Shown: positions 1 to 5,785 of the stretch, in pieces | Position numbering within the stretch: position 1 is the first letter of the stretch | How the letters are laid out: the number at the start of each line of letters is the position of its first letter | DNA from: Sulfurospirillaceae bacterium | GTDB lineage: Bacteria; Campylobacterota; Campylobacteria; Campylobacterales; Sulfurospirillaceae | Assembly: GCA_028705785.1 (NCBI GenBank) | Contig: JAQWCT010000108.1 | Span: 1 to 8,502, forward strand | Direction: 5' to 3' | Length of the DNA: 8,502 nt | Made by a program: the position numbers and the translations under genes | Notes under the pieces: generated by a model | Told to the model about the DNA's origin: nothing | Database searches by the model: none | The model's input: only the letters and a program-made list of their open reading frames with translations

Positions 1-1416
1 ATCCCTAGCAACATCCAGTGTACGCCCTTTGGCTTTACGACTTTCATAAAATGCATTGACAAATTCATCCATTAATGGCGAAGTATTTGGATTGATAATC
101 GTTGCTTTACTGATATCAAGTCCCAAAGAAGCGCTTTTATGAAGGACTTCTTCCGCATCTCCTAGTAGAATAATATCAGCAACATCTCTGCGTAAAAGTA
201 TCTCAGTTGCTCTTAAAATCCTCTCATCACTGCTCTCTGGCAAGACAATGCGTTTACGCTCACTCCTTGCTCTTTCAAAAAGAGCGTATTCAAACATGAT
301 AGGCGTAATGGAAGTGGTTGAAGATTCTGTATTGATAGATTTTTCTATCTCGGCGATATTAACATTGGATGCAAAAAGTCCCATGGCTAGTGCAATTTTT
401 CTGACACTCTGTGAAGTAATCGTTGCTGGTACATTGGCAACATTGACAGCTGTATTAAAAGTACCATCATCAACACTTAAAATCGGAATAGACAAATCTT
501 TAAACCCTGCGATAAGCTTATTAATGGATTTATGTGGAAGCATCCCTGCTGTGAGCAAAATCCCTGAAATATTGGGATAATTGTTTGAATATACCGTGCT
601 AAGACACCCTGCAATAATATCAGACCTATCACCAGAGGTAATGACCAAGTCACCATCTTCAAGATATTCTAAGAAATTATCAAGTTTCATTGCTGCAATT
701 TTGCTTTGTTTTACAACACGCCTAAGATCTTTTTCTTCTCCATAAATATGCATACAACCAAGTTTTTTCTTGATTTCTGCAACTGTTGGCGTATCAAGTT
801 CTGGAACTTCAGGTAAAAAGTAAACGGGAGCACTTTGCAAAGGTTCTTGAATAGAGAGTTCTTTTAATTCTTCCGCTTCATCCATACCTAAGCGATTAAC
901 AAAAGTAGCGAAGTGTTGACAACCTGCGACTTTAATCGCTTCAGCCTCAATATGAATCTCATCTAAAACTTCTTTAACACTTTTATTTTTACCCTTGAGT
1001 ACACTAATAAAAGGACTGCTTAAATTCTTAGCCATGGAAAGATTAATATCAAAATCAAGCGAATTAGAAAAATTGGATTGATTGAGTCCTTCGATCAATA
1101 CAAAGTCATACTCACTCTCTAAATGTTTAAATTTTTCTATCAAATTTTCAAGCACTACATTGAATTTGTTATCAGCGATCAAACTCTCAACTTCATGTAC
1201 AGTGTATCCATAGGTATCTTTATATTCCATACCCAAAGCATATCGCTCCAACATAAAGTCAATATCTTTATCGCGCTCAGGACCATCTATCACTACAGGT
1301 CTAAAAAAAGCCACTTTCCCAAGACGACCTTTGAGTAACTCCATAATACCCATCGCTACAATCAAGCTGCCCGCCGATGATTCCAAGGATGAGATATATA
1401 AACTTTTTGTCTTCAT
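1..1416 (-). CDS. pta: Phosphate acetyltransferase, partial (C-terminus beyond left edge)
   Basis: Converts acetyl-CoA and phosphate to acetyl phosphate and CoA in the cytosol, the first step of the Pta-AckA acetate pathway. The frame is open for 472 codons from the ATG at 1416 to the window edge; full-length enzymes of this multidomain type have about 700 residues, so roughly a third is missing. Domain order fits long Pta: an N-terminal BioD-like P-loop fold (about 1-190) with a degenerate loop at 13-17 (SSAGS, no P-loop lysine; as I recall E. coli Pta is also degenerate here), a DRTGG domain around 205-330 with its signature as GDRSD at 262-266, and the start of the catalytic PTA_PTB domain from about 375 (LPESSDERILRA from 392). 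The start is supported by the Shine-Dalgarno AGAGGGAG just upstream. It lies 82 bp after murF, behind a repeat-bearing intergenic region that suggests its own promoter. ackA probably follows off the left edge, by family habit only. Confidence 0.95.
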   Translation of the reverse strand, partial: MKTKSLYISSLESSAGSLIVAMGIMELLKGRLGKVAFFRPVVIDGPERDKDIDFMLERYALGMEYKDTYGYTVHEVESLIADNKFNVVLENLIEKFKHLESEYDFVLIEGLNQSNFSNSLDFDINLSMAKNLSSPFISVLKGKNKSVKEVLDEIHIEAEAIKVAGCQHFATFVNRLGMDEAEELKELSIQEPLQSAPVYFLPEVPELDTPTVAEIKKKLGCMHIYGEEKDLRRVVKQSKIAAMKLDNFLEYLEDGDLVITSGDRSDIIAGCLSTVYSNNYPNISGILLTAGMLPHKSINKLIAGFKDLSIPILSVDDGTFNTAVNVANVPATITSQSVRKIALAMGLFASNVNIAEIEKSINTESSTTSITPIMFEYALFERARSERKRIVLPESSDERILRATEILLRRDVADIILLGDAEEVLHKSASLGLDISKATIINPNTSPLMDEFVNAFYESRKAKGRTLDVARD

Positions 1417-1498
1417 TAATGCTCCCTCTTTTAAAATACTCTAAAGTTTTTTTTAATGATATAACAACGATATAATAATCATATAACAAAATAAAGTT
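1417..1498 (-). promoter_or_regulatory. murF-pta intergenic region, probable pta promoter/operator
   Basis: This 82-bp gap is very AT-rich and contains three tandem 11-bp repeats (1459-1491). On the minus strand several weak -10-like words (TATATC, TATTAT, TATTTT) lie 20-75 nt before the pta ATG, so no single promoter can be fixed. The pta Shine-Dalgarno occupies about 1422-1429. TAAAGTTTT occurs at 1442-1450 and again at 1492-1500, bracketing the repeats. I see no hairpin with a T-run that would end murF transcription, so read-through into pta is possible. Confidence 0.45.
1459..1491. repeat. Three tandem 11-bp direct repeats, possible operator
   Basis: The units are ATATAACAACG (1459-1469), ATATAATAATC (1470-1480) and ATATAACAAAA (1481-1491), consensus ATATAAYAA plus two variable bases. 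The 11-bp period is about one helical turn, so equivalent bases face the same side of the DNA. They end 43 bp upstream of the pta start. Direct repeats with this spacing are typical of response-regulator sites of the OmpR type, but the regulator is unknown. In AT-rich DNA some of this could arise by chance. Confidence 0.6.
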
Positions 1499-2926
1499 TT
1501 ATAAAAAGTTTGGTGCATCGTTTGAAAAAAGTATTAAGTCTCCTACTCTCGTGTGTTGTGCCAATATTTCTTGCATTTTGGATTTATCGCTTAGGATGAT
1601 TTTTTCTGCTTTTTTGACATATGAATCCAAAACTTTTAAATTCACCTTTCCTGTGATAATCACCAAATCAAAAACATCATCTATTCTCTGTGCTAATGCT
1701 ATATTAGCATTTTCATTACTTTCTACAATACCTGGGGTCAGAATGACTTTTCGCCCAGCGTAAGTATTTACAAGCGTATATGAACTCATCATGCCATCGA
1801 AATTGCCATTAAAACTATCATCAATAATGAGTTTTCCACCCGCCTCTATTCTTTGGAGTCTATGTTCTACGCCCTTAAGATTTGAAACAGCCCCTTGAAT
1901 AGCTTTTATATCCATGCCCATAGCAAGAGAAGCGTGAATGGCAGCAGCAATATTAATCGCATTAAAATCACCCAAAAGCTTACATGTAAAGTGTTCTTTA
2001 TGTCCATTGATTTCCATATCAAAACTTATTCCCTCTAAAGTCGATTCGATATGGTATAAATCTTGACCAAAAATTTGAATTTTTTCATTTCCTTTAACTT
2101 GTGCACTTTCATGAATAAACGCTTTTTCAAGTCTTTCTGAATGAATCATTTCCATTTTGGTATTTCTAATATTTTCTAAGGTTTTAAAATACTCAATATG
2201 TTGTTCCCCCACTTTCCCAACAATAGCGATATGCGGTTGAACCAGTGATGCAATTTCTTCAATATCCCCTCGCACTCTTGCCCCTGCTTCAACGATATAA
2301 ACTTGCATCTCTTTTTTCAAAGCATTGTTAATATCTTGAATAATCCCGCCTAGTGTATTAACACTGCGGGGCGTTGCATAGACACGAAACTGTGAAGCTA
2401 GAATTTGTGCTAAAAAGTTTTTAATACTCGTTTTGCCATAACTTGCCGTAATAGCAATCACTTTTAATGCTAACATCTGTGATATTTTTGCTTTTGCTTC
2501 CTTTTTAAAACTCAAAAAGAGCATTTTTTCAAAGGCTAGACTTAGTAGATGGGCAAAAGCAAGCGGTATGATAATGCCATAGGTATTACATGTAAAGTAT
2601 GTCAGACATAAAAGATTTTGAAAAAGCGTCATCAAAAGTAAGAAAAGAAAAAATCGCTTAACGCGAGCGGTAAAAACAAGCTTCTTATCTCGTTTTTGAT
2701 ACCATAAAAATAATGCAATCACATAAAGACCATACACGCCATAAGAGAGAAAACCAAAACTACCGTAATAGGCTATTATAGGTAGAATAAAATAGTAGAT
2801 ATACCAATCATATCGATTGTAGTGAAAAAGTACCCTTTCTATCTTGTAACTATACCATTGCATAGAAGTCATAACATAATAGCCAAGAGCAAGTACAAAG
2901 AGCGTATGTAACACCACATTAATCAT
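1499..2926 (-). CDS. murF: MurF, UDP-MurNAc-tripeptide--D-Ala-D-Ala ligase, with membrane N-terminus
   Basis: ATP-dependent ligase adding D-Ala-D-Ala to UDP-MurNAc-tripeptide, the last cytoplasmic step of peptidoglycan precursor synthesis. The 475-residue product has the Mur ligase core: P-loop ASYGKTS (161-167), VEAGAR (212-217) followed by the VGKVGEQHIEYF stretch (236-247), GDFNAINIAAAI (319-330), EHRL (354-357) and DDSFNGN (369-375, the family's DDSYNANP-like motif). Instead of the usual soluble substrate-binding N-domain, residues 1-140 are strongly hydrophobic with about four or five predicted membrane segments (roughly 2-20, 41-76, 91-110, 115-135). The protein is therefore probably held at the inner membrane near MraY. 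The ATG at 2926 has a strong Shine-Dalgarno (AAAGGAGAT) embedded in the last codons of the acylphosphatase gene, 2 nt away, implying coupled translation. Family assignment is firm; membrane placement is inferred from hydrophobicity. Confidence 0.93.
   Translation of the reverse strand: MINVVLHTLFVLALGYYVMTSMQWYSYKIERVLFHYNRYDWYIYYFILPIIAYYGSFGFLSYGVYGLYVIALFLWYQKRDKKLVFTARVKRFFLFLLLMTLFQNLLCLTYFTCNTYGIIIPLAFAHLLSLAFEKMLFLSFKKEAKAKISQMLALKVIAITASYGKTSIKNFLAQILASQFRVYATPRSVNTLGGIIQDINNALKKEMQVYIVEAGARVRGDIEEIASLVQPHIAIVGKVGEQHIEYFKTLENIRNTKMEMIHSERLEKAFIHESAQVKGNEKIQIFGQDLYHIESTLEGISFDMEINGHKEHFTCKLLGDFNAINIAAAIHASLAMGMDIKAIQGAVSNLKGVEHRLQRIEAGGKLIIDDSFNGNFDGMMSSYTLVNTYAGRKVILTPGIVESNENANIALAQRIDDVFDLVIITGKVNLKVLDSYVKKAEKIILSDKSKMQEILAQHTRVGDLILFSNDAPNFL
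1981..1991 (+). repeat. TACATGTAAAG motif, copy 1
   Basis: Exact 11-mer inside murF, containing the 8-bp palindrome TACATGTA. On the coding strand it is read as part of TTT ACA TGT AAG (Phe-Thr-Cys-Lys). See the finding on this repeated word. Confidence 0.6.
2587..2597 (+). repeat. TACATGTAAAG motif, copy 2
   Basis: Exact copy inside the membrane part of murF, read on the coding strand as TTT ACA TGT AAT (Phe-Thr-Cys-Asn). It has the same orientation and frame as copy 1 but lies in an unrelated protein region. Confidence 0.6.
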
Positions 2927-2928
2927 GC

Positions 2929-3198
2929 TTATCTCCTTTCAAAGCTATCAAAAGCGATAAAGTCAATTCTTTTGTGCGTCACATTTTTTACATCTGAAAA
3001 CATTGAGCCATCATATAACTTGCTAATAAAAAATTCTAACTCTTCTTCAAATTGAGCATTAACCAAAATCTCAACATCTCCATTAGCAAGATTTTGCACA
3101 TAACCATAATAATCTAATGCTAATGCCATATCCAGTACAAAGTTTCTATAATTAACACCTTGTACACGGCCACTAACAATTAACTGATAAGTCTTCAA
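2929..3198 (-). CDS. acyP: Acylphosphatase
   Basis: Small cytosolic enzyme hydrolysing carboxyl-phosphate bonds such as those of acetyl phosphate or acyl-phosphate intermediates. At 89 residues it has normal family length. It shows the N-terminal signature VSGRVQGVNYRNF (8-20) with the catalytic arginine R18, and the second motif YVQNLANGDVEI (33-44) with the catalytic asparagine N36. The usual GVGF/Y is GVNY here. The start is a TTG at 3198: it restores the normal N-terminus (KTYQLIVSGRVQG), there is no in-frame ATG before M24, and GGAG lies 8 nt upstream. The TTG overlaps the hydrolase TGA as TTGA, a coupling arrangement. Its neighbours all handle acyl phosphates: Pta makes acetyl phosphate, while Ddl and MurF pass through acyl-phosphate intermediates. 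A housekeeping role in removing stray acyl phosphates is plausible but inferred. Confidence 0.92.
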   Translation of the reverse strand: MKTYQLIVSGRVQGVNYRNFVLDMALALDYYGYVQNLANGDVEILVNAQFEEELEFFISKLYDGSMFSDVKNVTHKRIDFIAFDSFERR

Positions 3199-3914
3199 AA
3201 TCCAAACTCCAAAAGCAATTTTTCGATATTTTTACCATTTTTGAGAAAGAAAAAATGATCTCCCTCTAGTGAATGAAAATGACTATTTTTGATAAGTGAA
3301 TGAATCTTCTTTCCACTCTCAAGAGGCGTTGCTTTATCTTCTTTTCCCCAAAAAATATAAGTTTTAGAAGGGCATAATGCAAAGATAGATGAAAAATCTT
3401 CATCCACTACTTTTTTCAGTATCTCATACATTGTTTGACTCATACCCTCAACATCTTTAGTGGCAAAAAAGCGATAAAAATTTCGAGGAAATAATGGCTT
3501 TAAGGTTTTGTATATCCAAATCTTTGTTTTAATTTTGAAAGACTTTGGAACCACGATACCTGCTGTTGAGAGTAAAACTAAAGTTTCTGGTTTTAAAATC
3601 GTGGCTATTTTCCCACCAAAAGAATGACCAAAAATTGCAAATGGTCTAAGACCAAGTTGCTTCAAAAAAGCCTCAACAATCATTGCATAAACCTCTGTAC
3701 CAATGGGCTCTTGAATAGAAGAATGTCCAAAACCAGGTAAATCAAGATAGATATGTTGATAATTTTTAAAACAGGGCTTAAAAGCGTTTTTCATTGCTTC
3801 TTTATTGCTTCCCCAACCATGTAAAAACAAAATTGTTTGTGGATTATCGATATTTAAAAGTTCATAACTTAATTGATAAGTAATATTCTGTAGAGAAACC
3901 GTTTTAATCGCCAT
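3195..3914 (-). CDS. Alpha/beta-fold hydrolase of unknown substrate
   Basis: A 239-residue alpha/beta hydrolase with a complete catalytic set: oxyanion-hole motif HGWG (32-35), DLPGFGHS (58-65), nucleophile elbow GHSFGG (96-101, Ser98), the acid in GKEDKATP (Asp193) and the terminal histidine in GDHFFF (His220). Residues about 120-175 form a basic, hydrophobic cap between strands. There is no signal peptide or membrane anchor, so it is cytosolic. It resembles BioH/MenH/esterase-type enzymes in general layout, but nothing fixes the substrate. It follows the Phd-type gene without a gap (TAA directly before ATG) and overlaps acyP by 4 nt; the Shine-Dalgarno is weak, so translation is probably coupled. 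As I recall, a hydrolase occupies the same place in C. jejuni, which would argue for a conserved role linked to the envelope operon. Confidence 0.88.
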   Translation of the reverse strand: MAIKTVSLQNITYQLSYELLNIDNPQTILFLHGWGSNKEAMKNAFKPCFKNYQHIYLDLPGFGHSSIQEPIGTEVYAMIVEAFLKQLGLRPFAIFGHSFGGKIATILKPETLVLLSTAGIVVPKSFKIKTKIWIYKTLKPLFPRNFYRFFATKDVEGMSQTMYEILKKVVDEDFSSIFALCPSKTYIFWGKEDKATPLESGKKIHSLIKNSHFHSLEGDHFFFLKNGKNIEKLLLEFGF

Positions 3915-4133
3915 TTATTGTCTTTTAGTGCTAGCATAAATTTTTTCTAGGATACTAACGGCTTCACTCATTTTCTCGTACTCTTCAACAGTGATCATCA
4001 CTGCCTCAAAACGATTATTTTTAACAATGACAACTCTTTTATTTTCACCATTACTTAAACTACCTAAAACAGAACTAAAATTTCTTACCATATCCGTAGC
4101 GCTCATCATTTCGCTTTTAGCATAGGTCATCAT
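3915..4133 (-). CDS. Phd/YefM-type antitoxin-like protein, no partner toxin
   Basis: A 72-residue protein with the Phd/YefM pattern: an N-terminal stretch SATDMVRNFSSVLGSL, then KRVVIVKNNRFEAVMITVEEYEKM, matching the family's 'valine-rich strand - basic loop - AVxxxxEEYE' layout. Such proteins bind operator DNA as dimers through the N-domain and neutralise RelE/YoeB- or Doc-type toxins through the C-terminus. Here the C-terminus is short (SEAVSILEKIYASTKRQ) and no toxin gene is adjacent: ddl lies upstream and a hydrolase downstream. The frame can be extended to a GTG at 4166, but that codon has no Shine-Dalgarno, whereas the ATG at 4133 has AAGG 7 nt upstream; a second ATG follows at 4130. 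It may be a solo antitoxin, an orphan regulator or a structural remnant. Function is unknown. Confidence 0.8.
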   Translation of the reverse strand: MMTYAKSEMMSATDMVRNFSSVLGSLSNGENKRVVIVKNNRFEAVMITVEEYEKMSEAVSILEKIYASTKRQ

Positions 4134-4184
4134 TAGAAAGCCTTTTTGCAAAATTTTATGCAACACTTTACATAAAATTCTCTT

Positions 4185-5219
4185 TTACTTCCCTTTGGCT
4201 GCTTGAATGGAATTAATATATCGATACTCTTTAGGAACATTGATTTCTTTTGGTAAATATGAAGATAGCGTCTCTATAACCATCGTAAAATCATCAAAAA
4301 GATAATTTGCCATACTACCAGGAATGGGGTTGATTTCATTGAGATAGACCAATTCATCGATGACAAAAAAATCACATCGAATAAGTGCACCTCTAAAAAG
4401 CGGTTCATATAATTTGATAAAAGATTGTTTCATGCGTTGTTCTATCGCAGAAGGGAGTGTTGCTTCATTAACTCTTTTAGTACGAGAAAAATCAAGATAC
4501 TTTTTATCAAAATCTAAAAATTCTTCTTTTTGTGGTTCCTCAATAATAGAAAAAAGGAACTCATTACCTTTACAACCGGCTAAATTATACTCTTTAATCC
4601 CAGCGATGAAAGGTTCAATAAGCACGCTATCATCAAATTCAAAAGCAACATCAAGAGCATAAGAGAGTTCTTTTGCTTCTTTAACGATACTAATACCAAT
4701 AGAACTTCCAAGGCGAAGTGGTTTAACAATAAAAGGAAACGGTATACGAATCACTTCTTCACACTCTTTGCGTAAAACTTGATAATCCAGAACATTAACA
4801 CCGACTTCTTTAGCGTAGAGTTTTGTTAAAAGCTTATTATAACTTAGGCAACTTCCCTCAGTCCTAGGGCCTATGTAAGAAATATGGAAAAAATCAAGGA
4901 TAGAACTTAATTTCCCATCTTCACCATCACTTCCATGAACAAGATTAATCATGACATCAAAATTAACTTGCCCCTCGCCAAAAGCTTTTTTATAGAAAAA
5001 TCCACCATTTTTTAAATAAAGAGGTTTATCTTTAAGATATTCACCACTACTAAATCTTTTTGAATTAATTTTATCCGTAGGAATAAGATAAAAATCTCTA
5101 TTGTAATCACAAAAAATGTAAACAATATCATGCTTCAATACTTTTTTAAGTGCAATGGCACTGACTACACTAATTTCATGTTCAAAACTTTTTGCACCAA
5201 ATAAAACGGCAACGGTCAT
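4185..5219 (-). CDS. ddl: D-alanine--D-alanine ligase
   Basis: Cytosolic ATP-grasp ligase joining two D-alanines through a D-alanyl-phosphate intermediate; its product is the substrate of MurF in the same gene string. The 344-residue length is normal. Visible motifs: FGAKSFEHEIS (7-17, with the substrate-binding glutamate), HGSDGEDGKL (95-104), VKPLRLGSSIGIS (164-177, ATP-binding lysine and Ser/Gly loop), the omega-loop KKY (239-241) and RCDFF followed by NEINPIPGS (294-302) for Mg-ATP binding. A tyrosine in the omega loop is expected of D-Ala-specific enzymes; Van-type D-lactate ligases differ there. The end motif reads NEINPIPGSMAN rather than the common NEINTxPG, which I believe is normal for this phylum. 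The ATG at 5219 follows ruvA by 8 nt, with the Shine-Dalgarno AAGGA overlapping the ruvA stop codon, so the two are probably co-translated. Confidence 0.96.
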   Translation of the reverse strand: MTVAVLFGAKSFEHEISVVSAIALKKVLKHDIVYIFCDYNRDFYLIPTDKINSKRFSSGEYLKDKPLYLKNGGFFYKKAFGEGQVNFDVMINLVHGSDGEDGKLSSILDFFHISYIGPRTEGSCLSYNKLLTKLYAKEVGVNVLDYQVLRKECEEVIRIPFPFIVKPLRLGSSIGISIVKEAKELSYALDVAFEFDDSVLIEPFIAGIKEYNLAGCKGNEFLFSIIEEPQKEEFLDFDKKYLDFSRTKRVNEATLPSAIEQRMKQSFIKLYEPLFRGALIRCDFFVIDELVYLNEINPIPGSMANYLFDDFTMVIETLSSYLPKEINVPKEYRYINSIQAAKGK

Positions 5220-5227
5220 TTTTTTCC

Positions 5228-5785
5228 TTAACTTAGCTTTTTAAGTGCTTCTTTGATGATACTTTGCGTATCTAAAGTGGTACATGTAGAAAGCACTTTT
5301 TTAATCATCTCTTTTTTAAATCCTAAACTCTCCAATGCCATGCTAGCATCCAACATACTCCCTTGAGGTAGTACATCATTTGAGAGATTTAATGAAAAAT
5401 CACTCAATTCTACTAAAATTCGCTTTGCACTTTTAGGTCCGATGCCTGAGACCATCTTAAATGCATCCATATTTTGCGTAGCAAGTGCTTGCGCAAAGTC
5501 ATCTGGACTTAGCGTTGAACATACAGCAAGCGCCGTTGATGGTCCTATGCCACTAAGCTTAATAAGGGTATCAAAAACTTTTTGCTCTTTTTCATCTAAA
5601 AATCCATACAAATTTTGCTGATCTTCTCTAATAATATGTGTTACATGTAAAGCGACATCATCACTTTTAATTTTCCCAATACTCATTAAAGAAATATGCA
5701 CTTTATAAGTCAATCCCGCCGTCGTCTTGATGTGTAAATGCGTTATCTCTTTTTTAACAATGCGTCCTTCAATGCCCACTATCAT
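5228..5785 (-). CDS. ruvA: Holliday junction DNA helicase subunit RuvA
   Basis: RuvA tetramers bind Holliday junctions and load the RuvB motor for branch migration in recombination and repair. The 185 residues are slightly shorter than E. coli RuvA (203). Domains appear in order: an N-terminal OB fold starting MIVGIEGRIV (1-62), two helix-hairpin-helix motifs with SGIGPSTALAV (about 78-88) and SGIGPKSAKRILVEL (about 113-127), a short linker, and a C-terminal RuvB-contacting domain (about 143-185, SMLDASMALESLGF). All parts look intact. The ATG shares one base with the stop codon of the upstream DUF342 gene (TAATG), which points to translational re-initiation rather than an independent ribosome site. 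ruvB and ruvC are not in the window, which is common in this phylum. Its place among envelope genes is probably positional rather than functional. Confidence 0.96.
   Translation of the reverse strand: MIVGIEGRIVKKEITHLHIKTTAGLTYKVHISLMSIGKIKSDDVALHVTHIIREDQQNLYGFLDEKEQKVFDTLIKLSGIGPSTALAVCSTLSPDDFAQALATQNMDAFKMVSGIGPKSAKRILVELSDFSLNLSNDVLPQGSMLDASMALESLGFKKEMIKKVLSTCTTLDTQSIIKEALKKLS
5281..5292 (+). repeat. TACATGTA-AAAG variant, copy 3
   Basis: TACATGTAGAAAG-type variant in the 3' part of ruvA: the 8-bp palindrome is exact, with one extra G before AAAG. On the coding strand it spans TCT ACA TGT ACC (Ser-Thr-Cys-Thr). Confidence 0.4.
5642..5652 (+). repeat. TACATGTAAAG motif, copy 4
   Basis: Exact copy inside the OB-fold part of ruvA. 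On the coding strand it is read as GCT TTA CAT GTA ACA (Ala-Leu-His-Val-Thr), a different frame from the copies in murF, so protein similarity does not explain it. Confidence 0.6.

Noticed and set aside
248..580. 110-codon plus-strand reading frame within pta
   Set aside because: It is antisense to an uninterrupted, clearly conserved Pta frame and has no protein-like features of its own. The same applies to other frames opposite murF, ddl, the DUF342 gene and murJ.
1301..1489. 62-codon minus-strand frame covering the pta promoter region and 5' end
   Set aside because: It overlaps the start of pta in another frame, lacks a ribosome site and mostly translates AT-rich intergenic repeats.
1488..1510. 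Possible rho-independent terminator after murF
   Set aside because: T- and A-runs are present but no stable GC-containing hairpin precedes them.
3915..4166. A complete type II toxin-antitoxin module
   Set aside because: Only the antitoxin-like half is present; the neighbours are ddl and an alpha/beta hydrolase, neither a toxin.
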